Shown piece after piece: positions 30,706-38,304 of a stretch of 38,326 nucleotides of DNA. Both the position numbers and the translations under genes were made by a program. Position 1 is the first letter of the stretch. The number at the start of each line of letters is the position of its first letter. Origin of the DNA: Clostridia bacterium (GTDB taxonomy: Bacteria; Bacillota; Clostridia; UBA1381); the NCBI GenBank assembly GCA_017621875.1, contig JAGASE010000012.1, forward strand, positions 1-38,326. The letters run 5' to 3'. The notes under the pieces were generated by a model. The model made no database searches and was not told the origin of the DNA. It worked only from the letters and a program-made list of their open reading frames with translations.

Positions 30706-31302
30706 TTTACTATTAATAAAATCTTGAAATTGTGCATATACCTGTTTTTCGGTAGGTGATTGCAGAAAACAGCTCTTGTTATATTTTTCAATAAACTGTT
30801 TTTCTCGCTCATAAAGCCTTTGCAAGCGTTCAAGTCTAAACTCTGCAGCTTGCATACTGATATCACATAATTGTGCAATTTCTTCCGAAGTGGCTATATT
30901 TAACCCCCAAAGAACACATGCCGGAGCAAGTAAACGACTTGCAAACACATTTGCTTCTTGCTCTTTGGGATTATCTACCGCTATCGGTTCACGATTGTAT
31001 TCGCCATTGCCGTTATGTAATAATATATGTCCCAATTCATGAGCAACCGTAAAACGCTGACGACCTATGACACATTTATTGTTATAGAAAATAGCGTTTT
31101 CAAAAGTAAAGCCATCATTGTTTTGGCAGCGTTCTTCAAGTTTACAATACTTAATCATTTCATTCCCTCGGTCGTAGTCAATTATTTTAATCCCCATATC
31201 CCTACATATGGAACTGACTTTTACTGGGAGTGACCGAATATTATAATCAATAAGAATCTGCCATGCTGCATTTCGGGATTGTTTATATTTTGAATAATCC
31301 AT
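30700..31302 (-). CDS. ImmA/IrrE-family metallopeptidase (200 aa)
   Basis: The zinc protease motif HELGH is at residues 88-92, followed by ...NPKEQEANVFASRLLAP with the third ligand region. Family members cleave XRE-type repressors to allow induction. ATG 31302 has GAGGTGG 5 nt upstream. It is usually encoded with the repressor on the same strand, but here it is convergent and overlaps its 3' end by 6 nt, with its own promoter. Confidence 0.88.
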   Translation of the reverse strand: MDYSKYKQSRNAAWQILIDYNIRSLPVKVSSICRDMGIKIIDYDRGNEMIKYCKLEERCQNNDGFTFENAIFYNNKCVIGRQRFTVAHELGHILLHNGNGEYNREPIAVDNPKEQEANVFASRLLAPACVLWGLNIATSEEIAQLCDISMQAAEFRLERLQRLYEREKQFIEKYNKSCFLQSPTEKQVYAQFQDFINSKL

Positions 31303-31320
31303 ATATACCACCTCAATTTA

Positions 31321-31349
31321 ATTATAATGGTATACGCATTCAAAGTCAC
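31321..31349 (-). promoter_or_regulatory. Possible promoter of the immA-like gene
   Basis: TATAAT (minus, 31326-31321) lies 17 bp downstream of GTGACT (31349-31344), a weak -35 box, and about 20 bp before the start codon. Confidence 0.5.
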
Positions 31350-31416
31350 CAGGTAAATAATGGTAATTAACAGCATTGCTGTTGATATATAAAACAAAAG
31401 ATAAGGAGAACAAATT

Positions 31417-32475
31417 ATGTTAGAAGAAAAATTGAAATCTTTCGCAGGAAGGGTTGATGCCTTAAAGGGAAATATATTTACAGAAGAGGCAACAAAAACA
31501 TCATTAATTATGCCATTTTTCTCTATTTTAGGGTATGACGTTTTCAATCCTTTGGAATTTGTCCCTGAATTTACAGCTGATGTTGGAATAAAAAAAGGCG
31601 AAAAGGTTGATTATGCAATATTTTTAAATAATGAGCCAACTATTTTAATAGAGGCAAAAAGCGTAAATGAAAAATTAGAAAAGCATGATTCACAATTATT
31701 CCGATACTTCGGTACGACAAAAGCAAAATTTGCAATTTTAACAAATGGCGTTATATATAAATTCTACACTGACCTCGAAGAACCTAATAAGATGGATTCT
31801 TCACCTTTCTTAACAATAAGCTTAGAGGATTTAAGGGACAGTGATGTCGCCGAACTCAAAAAGTTTGAGAAAAATGCTTTTGATATTAATAATATAATAA
31901 ATACTGCATCAGATTTAAAATATTGTGGGTTAATAAAGCAATTTCTCAAAGCGGAGTTTGCATGCCCGTCCGATGATTTTACAAAACTTATTCTTTCGGC
32001 AGACATATATGATGGTAGATTCACTCAAAATATACTGGAAAGGTTTAAACCGATTGTAAAAAAGTCAATTTCACAATATATAAATGAACTTGTAAACGAC
32101 AAGATTAAAAATGCCTTAAACATAGAGGAAGAAAAAACACCTGAGGGCGAAGTTGTCGAAGAACTACCGGAATGTGAAGAAACTAATGGCGTTGTGACCA
32201 CCGAAGAAGAAATGCAAGCATATTACATCATCAAATCAATCCTCTGCAAAACGACAGATCTTGACAGAATCGCATATAAAGACACTGCAAGTTATTTCGG
32301 CGTTCTACTTGATGGAAAGGTCACAAAATGGATTTGTAGGATATTCCTTAAGGAAAAAGTAAAGTATGTTATAATTCCTAATGATACAGAGAACGTAAAA
32401 TATACAATCGAGAGCATTGAAGACTTATATAAATTCTCCGATAAATTAAAAGCAAGAATTTTAAAATTATTATAA
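31417..32475 (+). CDS. Stand-alone HsdR-N-like nuclease, type I restriction R-subunit N-terminal domain (352 aa)
   Basis: The N-terminal half is the PD-(D/E)xK nuclease fold of HsdR N-terminal domains: GEKVDYAI...TILIEAKS with Asp65, Glu79 and Lys81, preceded by ...EATKTSLIMPFFSILGYDVFNPLEFVPEFT. No helicase motor follows; the C-terminal part contains an acidic linker (EEEKTPEGEVVEELPECEE) and an alpha/beta domain. It lies at the lysogeny end beside the integrase, where accessory defence genes sit. AAGGAG precedes ATG 31417. A role in excluding other phages is inferred. Confidence 0.8.
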   Translation: MLEEKLKSFAGRVDALKGNIFTEEATKTSLIMPFFSILGYDVFNPLEFVPEFTADVGIKKGEKVDYAIFLNNEPTILIEAKSVNEKLEKHDSQLFRYFGTTKAKFAILTNGVIYKFYTDLEEPNKMDSSPFLTISLEDLRDSDVAELKKFEKNAFDINNIINTASDLKYCGLIKQFLKAEFACPSDDFTKLILSADIYDGRFTQNILERFKPIVKKSISQYINELVNDKIKNALNIEEEKTPEGEVVEELPECEETNGVVTTEEEMQAYYIIKSILCKTTDLDRIAYKDTASYFGVLLDGKVTKWICRIFLKEKVKYVIIPNDTENVKYTIESIEDLYKFSDKLKARILKLL

Positions 32476-32549
32476 ATTAAAAATCCCCGGTACGCCAATA
32501 CCGAGGATTAGAGATAAATAGTGTATGTGATACAACACCTATCCCAAGC
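32473..32549 (-). ncRNA. Candidate small RNA (about 75 nt) between nuclease and integrase genes
   Basis: A perfect minus-strand promoter is followed, after about 75 nt, by a strong minus-strand terminator. No ORF is present. The promoter overlaps a 15-bp imperfect inverted repeat (32521-32535 with 32557-32571). The RNA would run antisense to the 3' end of the nuclease transcript and to any int transcript starting upstream. Confidence 0.5.
32476..32506 (-). terminator. Terminator of the candidate small RNA
   Basis: AATCC-CGGTA (32479-32489) and its inverse (32496-32506) form a stem of 10 pairs with one mismatch. On the minus strand it is followed by TTTTTAATTT. On the plus strand no T tract follows, so it serves leftward transcripts. 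Confidence 0.75.
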
Positions 32550-32571
32550 AGATATATTGTATCATATACAC
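32521..32571. repeat. 15-bp inverted repeat before the integrase gene
   Basis: GTGTATGTGATACAA (32521-32535) pairs with TTGTATCATATACAC (32557-32571) with a single G-U. The repeat overlaps the -10 box of the minus-strand promoter and lies upstream of the integrase gene; it could be a regulator site or an arm-type site for the recombinase. Confidence 0.6.
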
Positions 32572-32584
32572 TCTAATTTGTCAA
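32556..32584 (-). promoter_or_regulatory. Strong minus-strand promoter upstream of integrase
   Basis: TTGACA (minus, 32584-32579) and TACAAT (32561-32556) are 17 bp apart. It drives transcription away from integrase toward the nuclease 3' end. Confidence 0.8.
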
Positions 32585-32614
32585 ACTTATTTTTACAAAA
32601 GGAGTGTTATTTTT

Positions 32615-33640
32615 ATGAAAAAAAGAGCCGATGGCAGGTGGCAAAAAGTCAAAACCATTAATGGGCAAAAAGTCACTTTTTACAGCAGAGCCGATACAGA
32701 ACGCAAGGCAATAAAAGATATCGAAAACCAAATGATTGAATATACCGAAAAAGAAAAAATCAAACATTCTTTTAGGTATATCGCAGAGCTTTGGAATGAA
32801 GAATATCGCGAACGCATTTCTGATATAAATTATCGCAAAAATACCAAGGCTGCATACGAGTATATTTTAGATTATTTTGAAGAATACAAAAATATCAAAG
32901 ATATAACTGCTGTTGAAATAAATATATTTATCAGCAAATTGATTTCAAAGCAATATTACAAAAAAACCGTAGCAAATTATAAATGTATACTTAACATGAT
33001 TTTTCAATATGCCCTATTAAATGGTTATATACTCTATAACCCTGTGCGTGATATACGCCTGCCTAACAATCTCCCTAAAACACCCCGAAAAATCCCTACG
33101 GACGCAGAAATTAAAGAGATTGACAAGCATTATACAGGATTTGACTTTCTCCCCTACTTCTTGCTCTATACAGGGCTACGACTATCCGAAGCTCTTGCTT
33201 TATCATACGAAGATATTGACCTTAAAAATAATATTATCACCGTTAATAAGCATATGCTTTTTAATAACAACAAGCCTATCATTGAAAACCGTACAAAAAC
33301 CGAAAACAGCAAGCGTGCTGTTGCCTTACTGGACCGAGTAAGAGAAAAGCTCCCACGCAAAAAAGGATTGATATTCGGAAACGAAAACGGTACTCCGTAT
33401 ACAAAAATACAATTACAAAGAAGATGGGAGAAATATCAGAAGACTTATGGTGTTACAGTCACCGCACATCAACTCCGCCATGCATATGCTACGATGTTAT
33501 TTGAAGCCGGTATAGATTTAAAAGACGCCCAAGAACTTATGGGGCACAGCGACATTAATCTCACCAGACAGATATATACCCATATTCGTGATAAACGAAA
33601 AAATGAAACCGTAGAAAAACTAAATAGCTTTAGCTTTTAG
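32615..33640 (+). CDS. int: Tyrosine recombinase integrase (341 aa)
   Basis: The catalytic domain is complete: Arg189 (TGLRLSEAL), Lys233 (TENSKRAV), His285-Arg288 (HQLRHAYAT), His311 (MGHSD) and Tyr321 (IYTHIRDKR). The N-terminus has a small arm-binding-type start and a SAM-like core-binding domain (residues about 50-140). It lies directly before the tRNA 3' fragment, as expected for a tRNA-specific integrase. Ribosome-binding site AAAAGGAG, ATG 32615. Confidence 0.95.
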   Translation: MKKRADGRWQKVKTINGQKVTFYSRADTERKAIKDIENQMIEYTEKEKIKHSFRYIAELWNEEYRERISDINYRKNTKAAYEYILDYFEEYKNIKDITAVEINIFISKLISKQYYKKTVANYKCILNMIFQYALLNGYILYNPVRDIRLPNNLPKTPRKIPTDAEIKEIDKHYTGFDFLPYFLLYTGLRLSEALALSYEDIDLKNNIITVNKHMLFNNNKPIIENRTKTENSKRAVALLDRVREKLPRKKGLIFGNENGTPYTKIQLQRRWEKYQKTYGVTVTAHQLRHAYATMLFEAGIDLKDAQELMGHSDINLTRQIYTHIRDKRKNETVEKLNSFSF

Positions 33641-33689
33641 TCGATAGTGTGTCAAAAATCCATCAATCCGCATTATATATGGTTTTTAT

Positions 33690-33717
33690 ACAGGTTCAAG
33701 TCCTGTCAGCTGCACCA
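33690..33717 (+). other. Right attachment site: 3' end of a tRNA
   Basis: It reads as a complete T-arm (ACAGG, TTCAAGT, CCTGT), a 7-nt acceptor strand CAGCTGC, discriminator A and CCA. No 5' half of a tRNA precedes it: the sequence before is phage DNA ending at int. It is the duplicated tRNA 3' end left by site-specific integration, so the intact tRNA (with 5' GCAGCTG) should lie at the other prophage end beyond the left edge. The exact core length cannot be told from one end. Confidence 0.85.
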
Positions 33718-33728
33718 AACAAGAAAAT

Positions 33729-33767
33729 GGCATAAACGCTTAAAAACATAGTGTTTATGCCTTTTTT
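33729..33767 (+). terminator. Former terminator of the host tRNA
   Basis: GGCATAAAC (33729-33737) pairs with GTTTATGCC (33753-33761), followed by TTTTTT. It follows the tRNA fragment in the expected orientation and marks the start of host DNA. Confidence 0.8.
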
Positions 33768-33776
33768 ATTTATCTT

Positions 33777-34460
33777 TTATATTAAACCTGCTCTTAATTC
33801 TTTATTAATTACAGGTTGAAAGCCTTTAGCCTGATGTCGTTTTATATTTTCTGTATAAAAATCCTCATCTAAATTCCAATACTCCCAGTATACCATATCA
33901 ACGCCGTCCGGAATCCGCTCCGATACATTTTCCGGCATTTTTTCGTTGAAAATCATATCGCTCCACATTATCGGCTTGAAATCATATTTCTTTACAATTT
34001 CGTATACCTTTTTTAAGTGGTCGGAAATAATTTCAAAACGCTCCTTATATCCGTGCTTATTCAGATATTGTCCCATACCAAGAGTAAATGCCTCGTCCAT
34101 TCCGATGTGAATTCTGTCACTCTTAAAGCATTCTCTTGTGGTTTTAATCATTTCTTCAATAAACTCATATGTTTTCGGCTCATCTGCCAACAAAATATTT
34201 TCCGTATCCCTGAAATCATTTGCATAATCCCACTGCAGTGCCATCTTCAAATGTGCAAGTGTCTGTATGCACGGAATAACCTCAATACCAAATATATCGG
34301 CATATTCAACGATTTCCTTTATTTCGGCCTTTGTATACGCACCTCTCATATACCCAAAATACGGATACTTGTCCATTTTATACATATCCTCAGTATACAG
34401 CATGAGCATATTCAACCCTTTTTGTAAATTATTTCCGAATGCAATTACATACGCCGCCAA
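33777..34460 (-). pseudogene. Fragment of a GH20 beta-N-acetylhexosaminidase-like gene
   Basis: The 227-codon frame contains a GH20-type catalytic segment (LNMLMLYTEDMYKMDKYPYFGYMRGAYT; RIHIGMDEAF with Asp122-Glu123). Family members of this type are far longer. The N-terminal region upstream of LNMLMLY and everything after IKRHQAKGFQPVIN are missing, and the frame ends next to the tRNA terminator. No good ribosome-binding site or start is visible. It is probably a decayed host gene cut at the tRNA locus. Confidence 0.65.
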
Positions 34461-34477
34461 AGCTTCAAATACTGCCC

Positions 34478-34987
34478 TTACAAACGCTTTATATCATACC
34501 TGTAAATCGCAACACCTATTGAAATCATTGTTAAAATATCACCTATCGCAGAGCCATACGCACAGCTTGCCAAATTGTACACCAACCAGAAAGGAGAACC
34601 TAAAAACGATACTTTTCTTATAGTTTTTTCTTCATTTATCCAAAAAGCACTTGTATGTAAAATAACACCTATAACAGGAAACAAGCTAAAAATATTTTCA
34701 TATAGAAACAAGCCTGTGATAAATATAGCCAGATTTATAATAATAACAAAAATTTTGACATGTTTACCAATAAAGCTTTTATTTTTATTCTGGGCAGTAA
34801 TCGAAGAAATCGTTCCCATAACGTCAAGCACCGCACCCTCAAATGCCCCAAGCATTATGTACTGAATTATATACAAAACTCTTGATGTTGCATTCAATAT
34901 AATTATATTCTTTCGGCTCTTCTGCTGATAACTCAGAAGGAACGATATCACTGCAAGCAAGCCTACCCCTTGTGCCATCAAATTCAT
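34478..34987 (-). CDS. YgjV-family inner membrane protein (169 aa)
   Basis: A hydrophobic protein with about five membrane segments (GVGLLAVISFLLSYQ; VLYIIQYIMLGAFEGAVLDVMG; VKIFVIIINLAIFITGLFLY; LFPVIGVILHTSAFW; IGDILTMISIGVAIYRY). The pattern LSYQQKSRKNIIILNATSRVLYIIQYIMLGAFEGAVLD is typical of the YgjV family, whose role is not well known. ATG 34987 follows AAAGGTGATAAAC. Confidence 0.75.
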   Translation of the reverse strand: MNLMAQGVGLLAVISFLLSYQQKSRKNIIILNATSRVLYIIQYIMLGAFEGAVLDVMGTISSITAQNKNKSFIGKHVKIFVIIINLAIFITGLFLYENIFSLFPVIGVILHTSAFWINEEKTIRKVSFLGSPFWLVYNLASCAYGSAIGDILTMISIGVAIYRYDIKRL

Positions 34988-35063
34988 GTTTATCACCTTT
35001 TATCTCTTAGTATGCAGAGATAGTATCAACCAAATTCCGCCTTATTAATTTCATCTATGACGG

Positions 35064-35869
35064 TCAAATTTCTATGTGGTGCTCAGTAACATTTATCTTT
35101 CCATCCTTTAAATCTACCTCAAAATATACACCGTCAGGAACACCGTTAGCCTCGTGACACCCTATCAAAGAACCTAACACATAATATATTACTCCATCCT
35201 CCACATACCTCTTTGTCCTATGCGTATGTCCCGAAAAAACAGCCAAAATGTTTTTATTATTTTTTATGATTTCCTTTACATCTGCTCTGTTTTTCATAAA
35301 CATACATTCATCATTTATCTCATCATCGTCTGCCAAGGCATAATGCGTAAAAATCAGACATGGTAATTGGTTGTTCTCCAAATCACTTTTCAGCCATGCA
35401 ATACTTTGCTCTGAAAGGTAATGTGCTTTATAACATCCGCCACGTGCCAGTCCAAGCTCCGGTCTTATCTCGGTAGTTAAAAACACAAGATGAAACCCCT
35501 CTGCATCAACAGAATAGGTTGAACTGTCATACCCCATGATTTCTTCAACCTCTTTTACAGAATCCATCATTTTAAGGTCATGATTGCCCAGTATCGAATA
35601 ACAAGGACATTTGATTTCTTTCAACTTCTCAAACATATATGTAAGACTTTCAATATCCTTATTTTTATCGTTTGCATCCTGAATTAAATCGCCTGAATTA
35701 AATCGCCTAAATTAACACTTATATTCGGCATATATTCGTTATTTATCTTTTTCGTAAGCTTTCTAAGCAATGGTAACGAATACTGAACCAATTTTGCCGT
35801 TGTGCTGAATTTTGCAGTTTCAATATCTTCGCTGTAGTAGTGTACGTCAGAAAAAATAATTATCTTCAT
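35064..35869 (-). pseudogene. Metallophosphoesterase gene broken by a 14-bp tandem duplication
   Basis: The two frames together make one calcineurin-like phosphoesterase: MKIIIFSDVHY (Asp-x-His), VNLGDLIQ, GNHD, FTHYA and GHTHR are all present. The frame is lost within GGCGATTTAATTCA, which occurs twice in tandem (35680-35693 and 35694-35707). Removing one copy restores GDLIQDANDKNKDIESLTYMFEKL. All metal ligands are intact, so the mutation is recent or reversible. ATG 35869 of the upstream part is the original start. Confidence 0.85.
35680..35707. repeat. 14-bp tandem duplication causing the frameshift
   Basis: Two exact copies of TGAATTAAATCGCC lie head to tail inside the metallophosphoesterase gene. 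As 14 is not a multiple of 3, the reading frame changes. Confidence 0.9.
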
Positions 35870-35935
35870 CTCTATTTCCTTCCTGCGTCATTCCTCATAA
35901 GCCATTTTTTGTAATGTTCAAACAATCCAATCGTG

Positions 35936-36640
35936 TCATATTTCAAATTTATTATTATAAATCAGGTCAAGCTTTTCCGCATATAAGTGAGAAACGTCCG
36001 AGAAACAAAGACATTGCGGAGCCGTAACACCATTATCGTTATTCTTAAACTCAATAACTGTCACTCCTGTATGGGTGTAGTCAAAAGATGACCACATTAT
36101 ATGAAGCGGTATATGCAGCAAAATCGACAGCCACGCCCTTGCAAATGCCGAATGACAAAACAATGCAATCTTCTCATCATTCTTTCTCAAAATGCGGTAA
36201 ATTCCGTTTTCCTCGCGATATCCCAGTCTTTCGAGAAACTCATTTCCATGCTCCTCTATATATTTCATAGCCATGTTCATGCCTGACTGCTTAATTCCGT
36301 CACAGCTGTATGTATCTGCATAAGACAAGTTTATATTCCCGTTTTCACGATAATATGTATTCTGAACCAATGAAATGGATTTGCGAATTCCGTCCGGAAA
36401 CGGAGTTAATCTTTCATCTCCGATTTCATGCGTCCATTCCTCTATATTTTTTTCGACGCCCAATAATCTGCACGCAGGCTCTGCCGTTTCCTTTGCCCTA
36501 CCCATCGGAGAGGAGAATATTCTGTCTATTTTTGAATGAAAAATTCTCTTTCCTACCGCCTCCGCCTGTAGTTTTCCTCTCTCTGTCAATGTATCCGTTT
36601 CATAATTCGGATCACCATGCCTTATTATGTATAAAAGCAT
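35936..36640 (-). CDS. Histidine phosphatase family protein (234 aa)
   Basis: The N-terminus LLYIIRHGDPNYETDTLTERGKLQAEAVG has the catalytic RHG signature (Arg7-His8-Gly9), and IFSSPMGRAKETA the second arginine motif; the second histidine is in LFCHSAFARAWL. It belongs to the phosphoglycerate mutase-like branch, probably a small-molecule phosphatase. ATG 36640 is preceded by GAGGTG and ATTTTA. It has a likely -10 box TATAAT 16-21 nt upstream, though no clear -35. Confidence 0.85.
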   Translation of the reverse strand: MLLYIIRHGDPNYETDTLTERGKLQAEAVGKRIFHSKIDRIFSSPMGRAKETAEPACRLLGVEKNIEEWTHEIGDERLTPFPDGIRKSISLVQNTYYRENGNINLSYADTYSCDGIKQSGMNMAMKYIEEHGNEFLERLGYREENGIYRILRKNDEKIALFCHSAFARAWLSILLHIPLHIMWSSFDYTHTGVTVIEFKNNDNGVTAPQCLCFSDVSHLYAEKLDLIYNNKFEI

Positions 36641-36676
36641 TAAAATCACCTCGAAACTATTATATTACACACTCCC

Positions 36677-36711
36677 AAAAAATGACATCCTTTTAAAAAA
36701 ATTGTCATTTT
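36677..36711 (-). terminator. Terminator after the SGNH hydrolase gene
   Basis: On minus AAAATGACA pairs with TGTCATTTT (9 bp), followed by TT and GGG. The repeats lie just after the SGNH stop. Confidence 0.65.
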
Positions 36712-37351
36712 ACTTTATGCAATCCAGTATTTGATCTTTTATTTGCTTCATACCCTTAATGGTAGGGTGTCCACACTTCTTATCAATTTCATTTAACTGC
36801 ACAAAATCTATACTATATCTTTTACACGCAAGTTTAAAGCTTTCTGCAATCTCCGATTTTAACTCGGTATTCACAATGCAAATTACTTTTGTATTGGGTA
36901 AATTTATGTTAACTTGATTTAGCAAATAACAAAAAGCAGGGAGAACACAAAATAAATCTTCTTTTTTCCAGTCAGAATACATCAACTCTCCAATAGGCGA
37001 ATCCGCCCAGGAATCATTCGTGCCGCCAAACAGGAAAAATGTATCAACCTTATTCTCAACAAAATAGTTTTCCTCTATAAGCTTATCAAATCTTGCTATA
37101 AATGAAATATCAGTGCAGTCCCTGCCGTCATAGCCGGTATTACATATTGTTGTGCCGGAATAACTGCAGTTTTTCAGCAGTGTTGACTCAGTATCCTCCA
37201 GGAGTTGATGCCACCATGTTTGCTCTACCTTACTTACATCGGTTTCCTCTCTTCCTGCATTTGTGTAGTAGGTAGCGTACCCATTCGGTATAAAGCCTTC
37301 AAATGTGGAATAACTGTCCCCTAAAATAAATACATTTCCAATATCAATCAT
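36710..37351 (-). CDS. SGNH-hydrolase (GDSL-like) protein (213 aa)
   Basis: Block I is GDSYS with the nucleophile Ser13, block III is FGGTND, and the C-terminal His is in CGHPTIKG, so the SGNH catalytic set is complete. There is no signal peptide, so it is cytoplasmic. The substrate is unknown; similar proteins act on acyl or acetyl esters of carbohydrates. The start ATG 37351 has AGGGAGAAATTACG, downstream of a TTGACA-17-CATAAT promoter. Confidence 0.85.
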   Translation of the reverse strand: MIDIGNVFILGDSYSTFEGFIPNGYATYYTNAGREETDVSKVEQTWWHQLLEDTESTLLKNCSYSGTTICNTGYDGRDCTDISFIARFDKLIEENYFVENKVDTFFLFGGTNDSWADSPIGELMYSDWKKEDLFCVLPAFCYLLNQVNINLPNTKVICIVNTELKSEIAESFKLACKRYSIDFVQLNEIDKKCGHPTIKGMKQIKDQILDCIK

Positions 37352-37385
37352 CGTAATTTCTCCCTTGTAAACTCAAATTTATTTA

Positions 37386-37414
37386 ATTATGGCATACAAT
37401 AATAAAAATGTCAA
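37386..37414 (-). promoter_or_regulatory. Promoter of the SGNH-hydrolase gene
   Basis: TTGACA (minus, 37414-37409) and CATAAT (37391-37386) are 17 bp apart, 35 bp before the start codon. Confidence 0.75.
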
Positions 37415-37568
37415 CTTTTTAAAAAAATTTTAAATTGATGAAAACAATTTAGACTAAGCTTTAGCCGGCATCAAAACTCTATGTAATATCATGATGTTTA
37501 CAAAGCACAAAAATTCCTCCCTATGATTCAAGGAGGAAAATATTTTTGTATGTCCTTTTGTACTATAA

Positions 37569-37682
37569 TATGAACCAAGCATTCAGGATATTGTAGAAAT
37601 CCGTAATTTTTTCCATGTATCTGCAGATTATCTTTTGGGATTAAAAAGAAGTCGGAAGCAAAACCGACACCCTTCATCTTGA
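37569..37682 (+). pseudogene. C-terminal remnant of an XRE-family regulator
   Basis: On the plus strand the frame after a stop at 37566-37568 reads YEPSIQDIVEIRNFFHVSAD then YLLGLKRSRKQNRHPSS and ends at TGA. YEPSxxDxxxIxxFFxVSxDYLLGL is the typical C-terminal end of small XRE helix-turn-helix regulators. The HTH half is missing, so this is a remnant. It is the only plus-strand coding trace in the host flank. Confidence 0.65.
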
Positions 37683-37698
37683 AGAATGTCGGTTTTTG
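37660..37698 (+). terminator. Terminator of the XRE remnant
   Basis: AAAACCGACA (37660-37669) pairs with TGTCGGTTTT (37687-37696), enclosing CTTCA/TGAAG, and is followed by T residues. Confidence 0.75.
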
Positions 37699-37704
37699 TT
37701 ATAC

Positions 37705-37740
37705 AAAAAATCAGAGCAAGCGATATATTGCTTGCTCTGA
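37705..37740 (-). terminator. Distal terminator of the rRNA/tRNA operon
   Basis: TCAGAGCAAGC (37711-37721) pairs with GCTTGCTCTGA (37730-37740), and on minus a TTTTTT tract follows. Confidence 0.75.
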
Positions 37741-37908
37741 CGTGGCAAGGCAGAACCATTTAGATGCAACTACGCCGAAGGCATACTCGTAAAAGGTTGG
37801 TAGTGAAACAAAGGCGTTATGAACGCGTTTACAAGTGAATAGCCGACTTGAACGTGACCTTTTACGAAAAAGGAAGAACAGCGAAGCAAGTGACTGATTT
37901 TTTTGTAT

Positions 37909-37939
37909 AAAAAATCGGAACAAGCGTAACTTGTTCCGA
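37909..37939 (-). terminator. Terminator after tRNA-CAT
   Basis: TCGGAACAAG (37915-37924) pairs with CTTGTTCCGA (37930-37939) around CGTAA; a TTTTTT tract follows on minus. Confidence 0.85.
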
Positions 37940-37941
37940 CG

Positions 37942-38018
37942 TGGTGGGCCATCAAGGACTCGAACCTTGGACCGTCCGGTTATGAGCCGGATGCTCTAAC
38001 CAACTGAGCTAATGGCCC
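37942..38018 (-). tRNA. tRNA with CAT anticodon (Met or Ile2)
   Basis: A 77-nt tRNA, 5' GGGCCATTAGCTCAGTTGG, anticodon loop CTCATAA between TCCGG and CCGGA, T-loop TTCGAGT, and encoded CCA. The anticodon is CAT. The loop sequence CTCATAA and the GGGCC... acceptor resemble tRNA-Ile2 (CAT, modified to lysidine) of Bacillota, but elongator Met cannot be excluded. Confidence 0.9.
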
Positions 38019-38062
38019 TAATTGAGTAAAAGCCTTTCAATAGGAAAGGCTTTTACATTGTG

Positions 38063-38137
38063 TGGTGACCCGTGCGAGAATCGAACTCGCGTTACCGCCG
38101 TGAAAGGGCGGTGTCTTAACCGCTTGACCAACGGGCC
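38063..38137 (-). tRNA. tRNA-Glu (TTC)
   Basis: A 75-nt tRNA, 5' GGCCCGTTGGTCAAGCGG, anticodon stem CCGCC/GGCGG with loop CTTTCAC (anticodon TTC), T-loop TTCGATT and encoded CCA. It lies between 5S rRNA and tRNA-CAT, as usual for a ribosomal operon tail. Confidence 0.95.
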
Positions 38138-38188
38138 ATATGCAATAATTCAATTATAAAATTATTGCACTCTGAACAAAAGTTCAGT

Positions 38189-38304
<116 letters not shown>

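Larger units (their letters stand above)
37699..37941. other. Region between two similar terminator modules
   Basis: The 165 bp between the two minus-strand terminators at 37711-37740 and 37915-37939 hold no convincing gene. A minus-strand frame of 70 codons spans both terminators and has no ribosome-binding site; I regard it as spurious. The terminators share the arrangement T(A/G)TA-C/A-AAAAAATC-GGA/AGA-(A/G)CAAGC, so one probably arose from the other. Confidence 0.5.

Noticed and set aside
36310-36696. 128-codon plus-strand frame opposite the histidine phosphatase
   Set aside because: Antisense to a clear gene family with intact catalytic motifs; no ribosome-binding site or recognisable motif.
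37711-37923. 70-codon minus-strand frame between the tRNA terminator and the next hairpin
   Set aside because: It starts inside one terminator and ends inside another, has no ribosome-binding site and no protein-like features, so it is probably read-through of non-coding DNA.
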